This document shows, piece by piece, positions 40,327 through 52,673 of a DNA stretch of 64,000 nt. Below the pieces are notes generated by a model. It saw nothing but the letters and a program-made list of their open reading frames with translations. It searched no databases and was not told where the DNA came from. Location of the stretch: contig NW_001865072.1 of assembly GCF_000002865.3 (NCBI RefSeq), positions 210,655 to 274,654 of the forward strand, read 5' to 3'. This stretch comes from Monosiga brevicollis MX1. Taxonomy: Eukaryota; Opisthokonta; Choanoflagellata; Craspedida; Salpingoecidae. The position numbers and the translations under genes are program-made. Position 1 is the stretch's first letter. Every line of letters begins with the position of its first letter.

Positions 40327-41589
40327 TTAATTGGAGGGCCGCACGAGACTGTGGAACTCGGCTTCCGAGATGCGCTTGGCCAAGCTAAAGGCGGGGGGTG
40401 CTGCATACGAGGGCGGGCTGTTGGCTGGCGCTTGGCTGGTTGCAGTCGAATGCTGATCAAAGGCGGTGGCGGTGGATGAGGTGGTAGACGAAGCTGGGCC
40501 ACGGGCGCCAATGGTGCGATGGGCAGTGCCGTAGGCAGGTGGGGCACTGGCAGCTGCGACATTTTCTGGCTTGGGGGACGGGCGCGTGCTGTAGGGCGGT
40601 TGGTGATGGCCAGGAACGGCAGCCCCGGCACTGGCGTTGTGCGAGCTCAGCGAGAGGTGCGAGGAGGGACCACTGGTGGTCGGCGGGCCGCCATCTTGCT
40701 GAGGATTGAGCTGATACATGTTGATGGCTTCATTGTAGGGCGGGGGGGCGCTGGTACCCGCGGCTCTGCTCGCACTCTGGCTGGTGGGTGGGGGCAGGTG
40801 AGAAGACGGTGGCGGAGGCGCAAATTGGACTTGTGGGTAGAGGTGTTGGGGGTTGGGAGCGCTTGAGGAATTGGGGTCGGGGTGCTGAGAAGCGGCCGAT
40901 CCATTGGTGGGCGCCAAGTGCTGCTGCTGCCCCTCATTGGCGTGGTCCGCCTCCGTATTGGTGCCAGCCTCGTCGTGATCGTGATCGCCATCCACAGAGT
41001 GCTGGGAGACGGATTGCTTGAGCTTTGAACGGGATTTCTTGTTTTTGCTGGTGTCGCGGGTAAACTTCCAATCGGGGTAGAGGCGGCGGTGCTCCTCGGC
41101 CATTTCCTTGGCCTTGTCCACGTAGACCTGCTTCTGTGAATCGGGGAGAGAGGCCCAACGCTGTCCCAGGAGCTTTGAAACGGACTTGTTGTCGAGGTCT
41201 GGATGTTGTTGTTGGATGAGCTTGCGCTGTTCCTTACCAAAGATCATGAAACTATTCATGGGGCGGGGGATGCGCTTTTTCTTGCGGCTCGAGATTTTCA
41301 TCATCTCCTCGGCCTCGGAGAGGCGCATGGGTGGTGGGGGCGGAGGCATGGTGGTGCGGCCAAAGGTGGGCGGCGATGCCACGGGTCGGCCCATGTACAC
41401 GGGACGACCTCCGGGGCCATGCACGTACATCGGAGCATAGCCGGCGGAGGGCATGGGAAAGTATCGATCAGAGGCATAGTAGGGATGGTGTAGCGGTTGT
41501 GCCTGCGATATTTGCGGTGCCTGCTGTTGTGTTGAAGGGCCGTGCTGTCCGGCAGAAAGGTTTGCCGGCGGGTAGCGCGTTGCCATCAT
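40327..41589 (-). CDS. SOX/TCF-like HMG-box protein with PPxY motifs
   Basis: A probable sequence-specific DNA-bending transcription factor, encoded by one uninterrupted exon of 420 residues from tandem ATG codons at 41589 and 41586. The HMG box (about residues 105-185) starts RIPRPMNSFMIFGKEQRKLI, continues SVSKLLGQRWASLPDSQKQ and ends HRRLYPDWKF. The RPMNxFM start and YPD(Y/W)K end are SOX-type, although the usual Trp after FMV is Phe here. The N-terminus is rich in Pro, Tyr and Gly. The C-terminal 230 residues are disordered, Pro/Ser/Gln-rich, with three PPxY motifs (PPPY, PPAY, PPSY) that WW domains can bind. The reading frame stays open upstream to 41829, but that part is hydrophobic and low-complexity and was left out. 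Confidence 0.9.
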   Translation of the reverse strand: MMATRYPPANLSAGQHGPSTQQQAPQISQAQPLHHPYYASDRYFPMPSAGYAPMYVHGPGGRPVYMGRPVASPPTFGRTTMPPPPPPMRLSEAEEMMKISSRKKKRIPRPMNSFMIFGKEQRKLIQQQHPDLDNKSVSKLLGQRWASLPDSQKQVYVDKAKEMAEEHRRLYPDWKFTRDTSKNKKSRSKLKQSVSQHSVDGDHDHDEAGTNTEADHANEGQQQHLAPTNGSAASQHPDPNSSSAPNPQHLYPQVQFAPPPPSSHLPPPTSQSASRAAGTSAPPPYNEAINMYQLNPQQDGGPPTTSGPSSHLSLSSHNASAGAAVPGHHQPPYSTRPSPKPENVAAASAPPAYGTAHRTIGARGPASSTTSSTATAFDQHSTATSQAPANSPPSYAAPPAFSLAKRISEAEFHSLVRPSN

Positions 41590-42653
41590 GGTCGGCGGCG
41601 TAGGCGTCGAGCAACCGCCACAGAACGCGGAGAAAAAGGAAGGAGAGAAAAAGGGAGGAGGAGGGAGAAAAGGCAGGAGAAGAAAGGAAACCAAGTATAA
41701 ATGTAAAACCAAGCAGCCTCTGCCTGCTTGCCTGCCGACGCAATAGCGCAGAGCCAGGCGAACACCGAGGACGACCAGGACCAGAGACGGTCCCAAAAAA
41801 AATAAAAAAAAAAGCAGAGCGACTGACACGAACGTTCTTGCGCCACAAACGCAGAGACACTGGTGGATCAGAGAGACGGTTTCAGAGATGAAGCGGTTGA
41901 ATCGAAAAAAAAGAAGGAGAAGGTGAGTGTAGAGAGAGGGAAGGAGAGAGAGAAAGAGAGAAAGAGAGAGAGAGAGAGGTGTTAGAGAGGCATAGGGGAG
42001 GCGTGTGTTTGTTGTTGACCATGTCTCGTCAATTCATCCGATGACGATGACGGAGGTTAGGCTTGCAGCACCAACAGCCGGGTCTCTATGACCCAGCGTC
42101 TGGCAGCGTCGTTACCTCAGCTCTGGGCACAGTCGACCGCCATGCCCTTGGTCAAGACCCAAGCAGCAACAACAACAGGAACGAGGGAAGACGCGCGCTG
42201 CCAAAACGAACAAATCCCGTTGCAGCCAAGGTCTTACGTTTGGTAATCAGCCCACCACCAAATCTCTCCCTCTCCCTCTTGCCGCTCGAGCGCATCACGA
42301 CACACGTAACCCCGTCGAGGGCGGGGCACCCCTTCAAAGTATATCAGCGTTCCAACATAACGAGTACCTCTCTAATGTTAATATCTGACATTATGTCCTT
42401 TACGTCACTCTCTTTTGCTGATGATGTTTTCGGGCACACACACAAACCTTGATGGATTGAGATCATCAAAATCACTCCTCTCCGCGCCTCCCCCTCTCCC
42501 CTCTCCCTCTCCCCTCTTCCCTCTTCCCACTCCTCCCCGCTTCCCTCTCCTCCCTCTCCCTCTGACCGCTTCCCTCTCCCTCTCCTCTCTCCTCCCCTAA
42601 CCCTCTCCTCGCCTTCTTCCTTTAATCTCCTCGAGTGGTGGAGCTGCTGTGCC
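41590..42653. promoter_or_regulatory. Head-to-head interval of HMG-box and L-domain genes
   Basis: This 1.06 kb interval carries GA-rich tracts at about 41637-41690 and 41936-41980. A CCCTCT-type pyrimidine tract spans about 42478-42610, directly before the plus-strand start. It probably holds both promoters. Confidence 0.6.
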
Positions 42654-45412
42654 ATGCGGTCGCTGCGGTTTGTGAGTGGGCTCGTTGTGGCTGTCCTACT
42701 CTACGCCAGACTCGCCACAACCTGGGCCTCGGAGGATGAACCCATCATTGCAGCCGATATCAACGGCAACCTCATCATCAACAGCTCATCAGTCACCAGC
42801 GCCACCCGCTTGCTGTTCAATGGCGTGGACGTGTTAAACGCACTCACCGAACTTCGCGAAATCTGCTCGGGCTGCTCGCCACAAACGCCGCCATCACCCA
42901 CTCCCGCCCCGAGCACCACGGCCCCCACAGTATCTCCTGAAGCGGTGGTGTATTCAAGCAACGTGGGGTGCAGCCCAAGTGGCGTGCCACCCAACGCGAC
43001 GCACATCCTCGGCCACCTCGATTTGTATTATTGCACAAATCTCACCGCGCAAGACTTGCAGGCCCTGCAAAACATCGTTCACGTGAGCGGCCACGTTCAC
43101 ATCTATGTACGTCACGTGGGGCTGGCGAGCAGAAGAAACAGAAAGGCTGAAGGGCCGGTGCAAAAATTTGCTGCTTCCGCGTCTTTGGCCGGCCAGGCTA
43201 CAACGCCAATTTCTCTCTCCCTCTCCTCTGAGCTCACACTCTGCAATCGACTCTTGCAGCAAAATGACGCATTGACAAATTTGGATGGACTCGGCAACCT
43301 GACGTCCATCGGCGGTTATCTTGAGATACGCATACGTTGGCATGCTAGCACACCACATCATCAACCAATGCTTGCAAAAACGTAGAAAATTTAAGCGTGG
43401 GTGCGGCACGTGTCAACCTGATGATATGCCTGGGTGGAGCTCACGGCTAGTACTGAACACGCAGGACAATGATGCCTTGTTAGATGTGAACGGGTTGGGC
43501 AATTTGAAATCAGTTGGCCGCTATTTAAGCATTTCTGTACGTCCGCTGATTCTCGGCCAAACCGGGCCTCTTGTCTGCGTTGGAAGTGCCCATCTGCCAA
43601 AACGTATAAAACGTCTCATTTCGTTTGAGTGATGCCATGCCTGGACCTCGTAGTACAACGGCTTGCTGGCACATCTGAATGGCTTGGGTAATCTCACATC
43701 AATCGGAACCTATGTTCTAGTGAGCGTAAGTCATTGGTGATTGAAAAACGAGCTCCATATTATTTGCATCAGGTTAAGGCCTTGGATGCTCCGTGGAGTC
43801 GTGTGGGAGCTGTTGCAGAACGAGAGTCATGACCTTTCAAGAATTATGGCTTGGTGAAGTGAGCAAGGGAGAAAAGACCCCTTTCTTGAGTTGAATAGCC
43901 TGCCTTGTCGTTGAAGTTACGGGTGGTGCTCAGCACGGTCAGCCCCTCACCATACCGGTTTCGACCTGTAGGACAACAATGCATTGTCAAACTTGGACGG
44001 GCTGAGCCGTTTGACGGCAATCAATGGCCATTTTCAGGTTGCTGTACGTCCTTGAGCCCTCGTGCAGCCACCCATGACTTTGTCTGTGCGCTCGAGTCAG
44101 GCATTGGGCAGCTCATCCGACGTTGTGTTGGGCAACCATGTCATCATGCGACAAACGGTGCTCTAGAACAATGTTGCGCTTGCTACTCTGAACGGCCTGA
44201 GCAATCTGATATCAGTCGGCGACTTTCTTCAAATCAACGTGAGTCTCGCCTGTCCGCGCTCCCAATACAGGCATGCCCAGGAACCCGAGTCCCGTTAGCA
44301 AAAGAGAACAAATGAGGAAGTGACTTCCAAGGTGGGCATCAGCGACATCACGGCGCTCATTGGCACTTTGATACAATACATTGATTCCGACAGGTCAACG
44401 CAAATCTGGAAAGCGTGCACGGCTTGGCCAACCTCGCAACTGTCGGTGGGGATTTTCTTGTCATTGTACGTCCTGTGGTGTTACCATTCAAGATTGACAG
44501 TGCCTGTTCCCAGCCGTGACCAAATGCCAGGGCAGCTCCCAGCTTTTATGGGCAGATGTATTCCCTCAAAAGGGAGAGAAACATTGGACTGTCAGCATTC
44601 ATTTGCAACGGCCGTCGATTCACTCGGTGTTCAACCGTGATATGCTTGTTTGGCAGAGCAACGGCGCACTGCAAAATGTCAACGGCTTAGACAAGCTTAC
44701 ATTCGTCGGAGGTTCCCTCTTGATCTCTGTACGTGACGCCCGTTGAGCGCTGCCTTGTTTGCGCCTACCATTGCTTTTTACCAGGCGAGGAATCGAGAGA
44801 GGGCTGGAAGGTACTTGTACTACGATGCACGGAGACATGTGGCCCTTGAGAGCACCATGACGCGGGCTATGTCCTTTCACAACGGGTACGGCTTGTTGTC
44901 TGTGCAGGGCAATGTTGGGCTGAAGAATGTGGATGGTCTCGGAAGCTTGTCCTCAATTGGCGGCTATCTTCGAGTCCAGGTGAGTTGCTTTTAGGCGATG
45001 ATTGGCTGCGTCGCTTTGCCAGCACGCTTCATGTGCATCTAACTGTGTTTCTTAACTCCGTAGAGCAATGTTGGCTTGACGAACGTGGACGGACTAAGCC
45101 AGCTGACGATTGTTGGCCCATATATCCGAGTGCAAGTACGGTTGAGCCGTTGAGTCCCACCGACCGCTGATCAAAGACTTGGTCGTCTTTCATGACAGCA
45201 TTTGTGACTTCTCACACGTTTGGGTCTGGCAGGAGAATTCCCATTTAACCAGTCTTGAGGGCTTGTATGGCATAACATCTGTCGGCACCTATGTGCAAAT
45301 CTGTAGCAATTCGCTGCTCAACATCAGTGCGGTCCAGCGCGAGCTAGGAGACTTGGGTGTTCCAGGCCACACCTGCCAGACCTTTACGACTGGCTTCTTT
45401 TGTCCCTGCTGA
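42654..45412 (+). CDS. Secreted L-domain-type repeat protein, one 24-residue repeat per exon
   Basis: Eleven exons: 42654-43106, 43260-43331, 43465-43536, 43654-43725, 43972-44043, 44167-44238, 44394-44465, 44657-44728, 44908-44979, 45064-45135, 45233-45412; 426 residues. Exons 2-10 are each exactly 72 bp, phase 0 at both ends, and each encodes one repeat of the form N-x-x-L-x-x-(L/V)-x-GL-x-x-L-x-x-(I/V)-G-x-x-(L/F/Y)-x-(I/V). Examples are GLGNLTSIGGYLEI and GLGSLSSIGGYLRV. Exon 11 starts with a tenth repeat and ends in a Cys-rich cap (CQTFTTGFFCPC). Exon 1 carries a signal peptide, a Pro/Thr linker and a capping repeat. The pattern resembles the receptor L-domain beta-solenoid of fungal Ecm33/Sps2 proteins. 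No membrane anchor is visible, so the protein is probably secreted. The intron after exon 2 begins AT instead of GT. Confidence 0.92.
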
Positions 45413-46195
45413 AGAGAGCCAGATGCTGCAGCTGGCATCCAAATCTGGCCCTGCTCGATTTTCCGCCGGCCAACCACAATGGCGGTCATTTCATTTCAGG
45501 GCTTACATAAATATGAACCGGCGGATGAGCATGGTGGTCAAGGAACTTGGTTCATCTCGTCAAATCACCGGTGTTCCCTTCCATGTCTGCTCGCCTCCCA
45601 TGTCCCGTTCCTTGTCGACTGATTTTTTTTTTCCTCGACCACTTTGTGTAATGTGCAACGCTGTGGCAACACTTGCCTGATGCAAGAATGCAGCAATGCA
45701 AGAAAGCTCCTCGGCCTTCAGACGCCAAGTCATGACAAACAACCGAATCACATTGCCGACTACAGACTCATCGATTCCCAATCCCGGCACCACTGACTGG
45801 GCCTTTTTAATCTGCTCCTAACATCGACGCCATCAAGCTTTGTACGAAACGATTTGGCTTTATCAAGCCCTGACCTCGTCTGTAGGGCATCAATGAAAGC
45901 ATGATCTGCGATGCGACTAGCGAAGCGTATGGGTGTGGCATGTCGCTGGTTCACGTGTTGCAATAAACAAAATGTAAAAAAGACTTTCTGGTTGAATTGG
46001 TTGGTGCTCTCCGCCTGATTGATACAAGCAGGTCGAGCTGGCACCTATAAGAAGGAAAGGGGATAGGATGATTCAAACATAATAGAAATGTGCTATCGCA
46101 CAACACCCGTGCCCACAAACACAACACACACACAGCACACAGATGCTTTTTCACACATGACCAATCTTCATGTTGATCGTCATTTGTTGTGTGCC
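45413..46195. other. Tail-to-tail intergenic interval
   Basis: This 783 bp stretch lies between the stops of the L-domain gene and the CCDC88-like gene. It has a short AC-rich patch near 46122. I see no gene. Confidence 0.55.
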
Positions 46196-49100
46196 CTAGA
46201 CGGTACCAGCCACGTCCCACTCGGCCGAACTATCAGGATTCATGTCCCTATGATGCAAAAGTGAGGGCACGTGATGAGCTGCTTGGCTCAGCATTCGACA
46301 AGTCTGGGTGGCGCAAGCAAGCATGTAAAATGCAGGGCACCAACAAACTTACATTGTAACATCATGATGAAGAGCAGCAGCAACAGCTGAGCCCTCATCT
46401 GTTTCAGACTCGCCAGGCGTGAGGCCACCGAGCCGCAACATGGGTGGTTGCTGCTGTTCAGCAGTAAAGCGCCGCAAATCAGCTACGCCAGTGCCCCCAG
46501 GACCCGATAATTGTCCAAAGTTTGGCGGACGCTCTACTCGCCGAGGCACGCGATGTTGACGAGTGGGCTGCGATGTCATACTCAATGCTGTAAACGGCGA
46601 CGCCAAAGGCGTGCTATGGCCCACAGAGTATTCCTGTGCACATCCAAAGGGAGAGTGAGAGCCCCTGTACGCAACATGGCAGCCAGCCGCGCGCGGCTCT
46701 CGCGCATTTGGCTTTCTAGAGGGTTCCAAGTAGGCGCGGGTGCATACTTGGCGTGTGCGGCCACGTCGCGATGCACCAGACAAATTACGGCGCTGGCGTT
46801 GCAAAGTGGGAGATGTCGGGCGCCGAGCGGGTTCGTCAGATGCATTGTTGCCAGCTCCATTCGACGGGTGCTGCTGCCGGTCATGGGCGCGACGCTCCCA
46901 CTCCTAAGCCCGTGCGCAAGCAAATCAGTGCCCACCAGACCACAGCAAGGGTAGAGTAACCCTAGGTGCACGGGTCAGGATCCTCTTTGTGCAGCAAATG
47001 AACTGATCTACGTACAGGCTGGCGATTCTCGGAAAGGAAAAACTCGAGAATGGTTTGCTCACGCGAATTGGCGTGTCCCGGCAAAGGAACGGGGCTCTCC
47101 TGCTCTCAAGAAATGACATAGGAAATTGACAAAGGATTGAGTGCCATGCTGCACGGAGCTTCAGATTTTGGCCCAAGGCCTGACACAGAAATGTCCAGCC
47201 CCTTTAATAGCCGAACAATGTTCACCGCGGCTTTGCCCATGAAACCTTGTTGACAGTTCCACCACCCACCTTATGAATGCGAGATTGCGGAGGGGGGTGG
47301 GCCGGCGTTTTCCCATACCCTCGGCGCGCCATGTCCATGCGGCCCTCACGCAAGATGTCATACAGCCCCATGGTCTCCTATGAACATGTGCAGACAGACG
47401 GCAAATCATTAGACGCCACCCGCACAAATAGCAGAATAGGAAAGTTCGACCTACCGAGCCTCCCGAGCTATTAAGACCCAGACTGCCAACGCTGGCTGGA
47501 GCAGCCAGCTGAGCAATGTGCTGATTGACCGGAGTTGACGGTCTATAAGCCACATGAGCAACCATTACCGACATCAATCGTTGCGCCCGTGCGCACCAAT
47601 GCTGACTGCTCACAAACGCGCCAAGCAATAAAGACTCACTCTTGCGGCATCACCAGGCTCTCCTCTGCAGCCATAACACACAGTACCGGATATGGTGAGC
47701 GCGGGGAAATGGCCCAAAAAACAGGCGGCGGATGTCAGAAGCCTGGCCCTCGAAATAGGGACATGCCAGTACAATTTGCAAATTACGCACGTGAGCCTTG
47801 CTTGTCCTTGAGCTTGGGCTGGCCTTTTTTGCGGCGAAACCATGTGCCGCGGCGCTTCTGCGCACAGGAAGTTGGAGCGGCAAATGGCGAGCGTTGGAGT
47901 GGTGGTGAGGACACAAAGCATGGTGACTGCTGGATTGGGATCAGCCAGTTGAAAAACCTGGCTTTGCAAATCCATGCGCCTCATACCTTTTCCTCGGGTT
48001 CGGCAGCAGGGGCGCCAGGGCCGGTCTCGGCCTCGGATGCCTCCTGACGCTGCGTCAATTGCCGTTGCAAGTCCCGCAAGGCAAATTGAAGCTCCGTGTT
48101 GCTCATGAGCGCATCCTCGAGTTGTGAAGCCAAGTTACGATTCTCTTCTAGCTGTTGTTCATGCAGGCGGACCATTTTGGCCGCTTTCTCGGCATAGACC
48201 TGCAAGCGCTTGCGCAGCTTGGCTTTGTCCCGCTCTGCCGATTTGGCTCGATTCCTCATCCGCTCCACCTTGTCAACCAAGTCTGCATTGCTGGATTCCA
48301 GATCTGCTGCCCGGCTGTCGTTCAGATCACTGCGCCTGTGTGTGTGCATGTGTGTGTTTGAACAGGTTTGCGCGTCAGCCAAGCAAGACTCCAGAACGTG
48401 CTGGGGGGGAGGCTCCCGAACATCGACACTCACATCAGCGAATCGTCCAGTTGGTCCGCAAGGCGATCGTGGTTGCTCTTCAAACGCTGGTTTTCATCGC
48501 GCAACGACGCCAGCTATTGGGAATTAAGCGTTGCATAAGCATCCAACCATGGTCACATGCGTGGCTCATCCTGAGAGTTTTGGACGAGAGAGTAAAGAGC
48601 AAAGCAGACCTCTTGGCGAAGGACGGAAGTGGCGGCATGAAAGGCCTCGTCGCGGTCGAGATCAGAATCTCTCCGCTGCAAAGAGCACACACACGCAGCG
48701 GGCAAGGCACATATCAGCATGGTCTGTGCAGACGCTTTGTTGCGGCAAAAAAAAGAAAATTATAACTTGATAGGCTTGTCAACAAACCTCCTGTTGTGCA
48801 GACAAAGGGCTACTGATGACGGGCTTGGAGGAGCGACGCGTTCTAGAGTTTCACCAAAAAAAAAAAAAAACCAGGCAAGTACGATTAGCAAGTCGAGACA
48901 AGGCCAAATGCAGGCGTTGCAAGTACGGTGGGCTCAACGGCAAGCAGACGCAAGCAAAGAGCAAGAGCCAGGCGAAAGATGATGGACCTCTGAAGCTGAA
49001 CAGGTTCGGCGGGCGAAGAGCGAGCTGACTGGCGAAGGCGATTAGCATGTGATTTGTATGTTTCCACATCCTGCGTATCGATGAGCAGACCCGGCGCACG

Positions 49101-52100
49101 CGATGAGATCTGGCGGAAAACGGTAAAAGCTGATGGTTTAATCGAGGACAACGCCAAGTACCTACATCACGAAGCGCTTCGATTTGCTTGTTGGCATCCT
49201 GAAGGCGATCCTCTAGGACTTGGATGCGCTCGTCCTTGAGCTCCAAAGACTTGCTTAAAGCGGCATCAAGGCGTGTTTCCAAGGTTGCTTTGCGCAAAGA
49301 TTCTTCGTTCAAGCTGCGTGCCATCTTCTCTGCATTACTATCTGCCTTTCGTTGCAGCTGTAGCCCCAATGGTGCATGAGTTGACCATGGCAAGGCGCGA
49401 AGAGGGGCATCTGAACAGCAGTCAGATCATCCACGACCCGAGAAGAAGAAAAAAGGGGAAGGCATCACCAACCTCCGCTTTTTCGCGGTCGGCAGCATCA
49501 AGACGTTGCTGGAGAGCTGCCGCCTGTTCGATGCGATTACGAAGTTCGGTTTGCGCCTCATCCAAGCTTTCCTCAACCGATCGCTAAAACAGACGAAAAG
49601 CCCGTCAGAAAAACGCGCCGATAATACACGTGCTGCAAAAAAACCTTCCCCACCCTCTCCAGTCATGTCCACCAACCAGGGTAGCGCGCATAGTGGACAA
49701 TTCTTCGTGAGCGGTATGGGCATCCTTTTGAAATGACTTGACCGACTCCAGCTCAGTCTGACACGCCACAGGTAGGGAACCAACGATGTGTGAGACCCTC
49801 AAATCATACGTGGAATGCACCACTTTACATTCAGAGCAAAATCTTGCGCGATTGCGTATCCAGACCTGAAGGCGAACGATCTCCGTTTCAGCCTCAAGAA
49901 ATGTCTTGAGAGGAACCGTATCTTGCGCATCCGCCAGTGAGCGCTCGGCTCGCTGCTGAGCTTCGTTTGCGCGCTCTTGCAACCTTTCAAGCTCGCGCTT
50001 CAACTCGGCCAGCTGCTCGTCTTTCCTAAAAGATGACCACAATCGATGCCGTTTTCATGCGACCGGTGTCATGAGTGATGACCGTCTAAGACGTGAGCTG
50101 ACTGTCCCTTTTTCAGTTTGACCACATGTCCTTGGAAGCATAGACTCGCTGACATCCAAATCTCCTTGTTGCCCACGCAAAGGCAACAGGAGGCTGGATA
50201 TGCCAGCATGGGTTCGCTGCAACCTACCGCGCCAAATCGATGTACTGCTGTCGATTCTTGAGCTGATGACCGGCAATGGCCTCGTTGAGATCACGAACCT
50301 GGATGACTAAAGTCTGGACCTTGCGGTCACTCTCATCTGCAAAACAACAAACCCAAAGACAGGAAATGTTTGTCAAAGACCGGCTAGGCCCCTGTTTAAG
50401 CTTGGTCGGTACAAAGCCAAGCGTGCAACGCACCAAGGTCGTCTTTCATGTTGCCAGCGGCCAGGGATGACTCTTGTGCACGCGTAACCTGCTCGCGCAG
50501 CACGCGATTCTGCTCAAGTAGATCATTGCGCTGTTTATCCACATATTCAAAGTCCTCAACCCGTTGCTTCAATCTCTCCAGCTCATGTTTGTAGCGGTCT
50601 GCGTCTCGTGCCTGTTGCGAAGCGCCACGACGTTAGCACACAAGCTTGTGGCAACTTTTTGTTGCTTTCTTATAGTGTTGTTTGGGGGAGTCTGAAAAAA
50701 TGTACCTTGTTGGCAAAGACGTCGAGGTCATCACGTAATGTCTGGGCTTCCTCGGCAGTGGCTTGCAGTTCTTGCACCTGGATAAGGGACAAGAAGAGGC
50801 CATGAAAGCAATGAGTTTAGAGGATTATCTAATCCGCCGTTTCACCGCGGCACCCGCGCCGGCTGAGGTTTGGCGCACCTGAGTATTGAGGCGATTGATG
50901 TCGTTGCGGCGCGCGTCATACTCGACCATGAGTTGATCATAGGCATCCGCCTTCATGTCCCTAGAACCGAGTGCCAAGGACAAAGGGTACAAAATAAGTC
51001 GCAGCCGCATGAACCGTTGTGAAAGTCAAGCAACAGAGACGAATCAGCCATGGCAGCGCGCGGAGTCGTCATGATTCAGGGAGCAGATACATACAGCTCA
51101 TCTGTGAGTGTGCGAATGTGAGCCTTGAGGTCAGCCTCGTGTCGGATAGCCCTGTGCTCGGGTTGCGCAACAGCGCACGAGTGAGCACCAGTATACGTGG
51201 TGGGAGAGCACGTGAAAACGTGGCCCGTCTCGGCGCTGCGTACTGAATGGCGGCTTCTTGATCACTCTTGGGGTCAATGCAACGTGAAGTTTCGAGCATT
51301 GTCCATTCAGCGCGGTACAAGCGCCGTGCGTAGTCGTCGCGCTCTGCCAGAACCAGATTGAGTTTCTCCAGAGTCAAGCGGGACAACTCCACCTGGAACG
51401 AAGCAAGACAGGCACATCATCAATCGCACCGCAGCACGATGGTCAGTATTGAGCCCAAGTCTCGCTTGCTCAAGAAAGTGAGAGGACGCATTTCCTTGCT
51501 TTCTTTGTGAGCCTTCAAGGACACTGGACGCACCAGATTTTCTGTCGGCTGTGCCTCCAAATTAGACATGGGGACCTCGAGGACACCCGCAAAAAGAGCA
51601 TTGATGCTCTCCATCAGTTGCAGCTATCAAAAATGGCCCCGACGATGCAGAATAAACCCCATCAGAGTTACTCAGAAACGCTTGTGAGGATGGGGGCGCC
51701 GCAAACTTGTTGATACCTGCACGTCACTGTCTAGCTCGCGCAGTTGCAAGACGAATCGCTCGCTACCACACAATGTCACAAGAGGTCAAAGGGCGCAAAT
51801 TCCCTGTTGTGAGAAACGAGCATGCAAAGAGGGCATTGCATAGGCAAAGAGCAAGGGCGCGGGCGCGCACTTGTTGGCACACTTGACGGCACAGCCCAGC
51901 ATTAGGAGGAGAAAACGGCTGAGCCCCTGCTTGCCCAACTCTGCCGCAATTGCATGTGCACAAAGTGTGAGCACCTGGAGGCGCACAATTGCACGGTGCA
52001 AAGAGCACGGGCAGGTGAAAAGGCGGCATGGATACCAGAGGCGGGATCGTTGACGATCGCATCTGTGAGGGGCAGCTCCATCAATATGACGTGGGACAAC

Positions 52101-52673
52101 ACGTCCTGTCATTGCCGTGGTGCAAGCGATAAGAATGAGCTTTTACTTGCAGTCTTTACATTGAGAGTGGATGTGCACTCATCTACCTGATAATAGTTGG
52201 TAATGGCCTCAAGGAGCACTTCCAGGTTGTGTCGGCGTTGCTCCATGTCCGTCACCTACCGTACGTCAACCATCGTCACTGTGGATGTCGCAGGTGCGGT
52301 CGGCCGGCCGGAGGCCAGAAGCGGGTCTCGGACTCGGCTTTGACAACGCTTACCTTATCAAATACGCGATCCACATAATCCCCAAAGTACGAGCCATCGC
52401 TGCACAGCGAAAGGATTCAAACCAGACCACACCAGCGTGAGAAGGGGAGGGTGCCAGGCAAGAAACCCGGGGGAGCTGCCTTTGTCACAAGCATTTTGAT
52501 CGCGCGCACATTTGACACATGGCTTCATGAAGGACTACGGCATCGGCGAGTTGATCGAGAGTTTCACAGTCATTTTCGCAGTCCTTGCAAAAGAACTGCA
52601 CCCACTGCACTAGCGAGGTGTGCATAAAGGCGGCATCGTGGGCGGGCGCTGGTGGCCCGCCATGGCTCGCCAT
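46196..52673 (-). CDS. CCDC88/girdin-type protein with HOOK domain and long coiled coil
   Basis: CCDC88 (girdin, Daple) and Hook proteins link dynein, actin or G proteins to membranes. Twenty-nine exons on the minus strand, from 52510-52673 to 46196-46247; summed length 3165 bp (1054 residues), all phases closed. Representative exons: 52354-52399, 51871-51940, 50434-50611, 49166-49357, 47987-48329, 46353-46633. The N-terminal 150 residues match the HOOK domain: SLVQWVQFFCKDCEN, FLLLMLGCAVKCANN (Hook/girdin LILGCAINC). A long coiled coil follows; LDAALSKSLELKDERIQVLE aligns with girdin LESTLKKSLEIKEEKIAALE. After the coil, RRGTWFRRKKGQPKLKDK matches girdin RRRGNWITLKMRKLIKSKK, a phosphoinositide-binding type basic stretch. 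The tail has TILEFFLSENRQ, like girdin TLQQFLEESNK. Animal girdin is about twice as long. A G-alpha-activating motif could not be identified. Confidence 0.9.

Noticed and set aside
41590-41829. Upstream in-frame extension of the HMG-box gene
   Set aside because: It is hydrophobic, low-complexity and lies before a tandem ATG with no conserved content, so it is probably leader.
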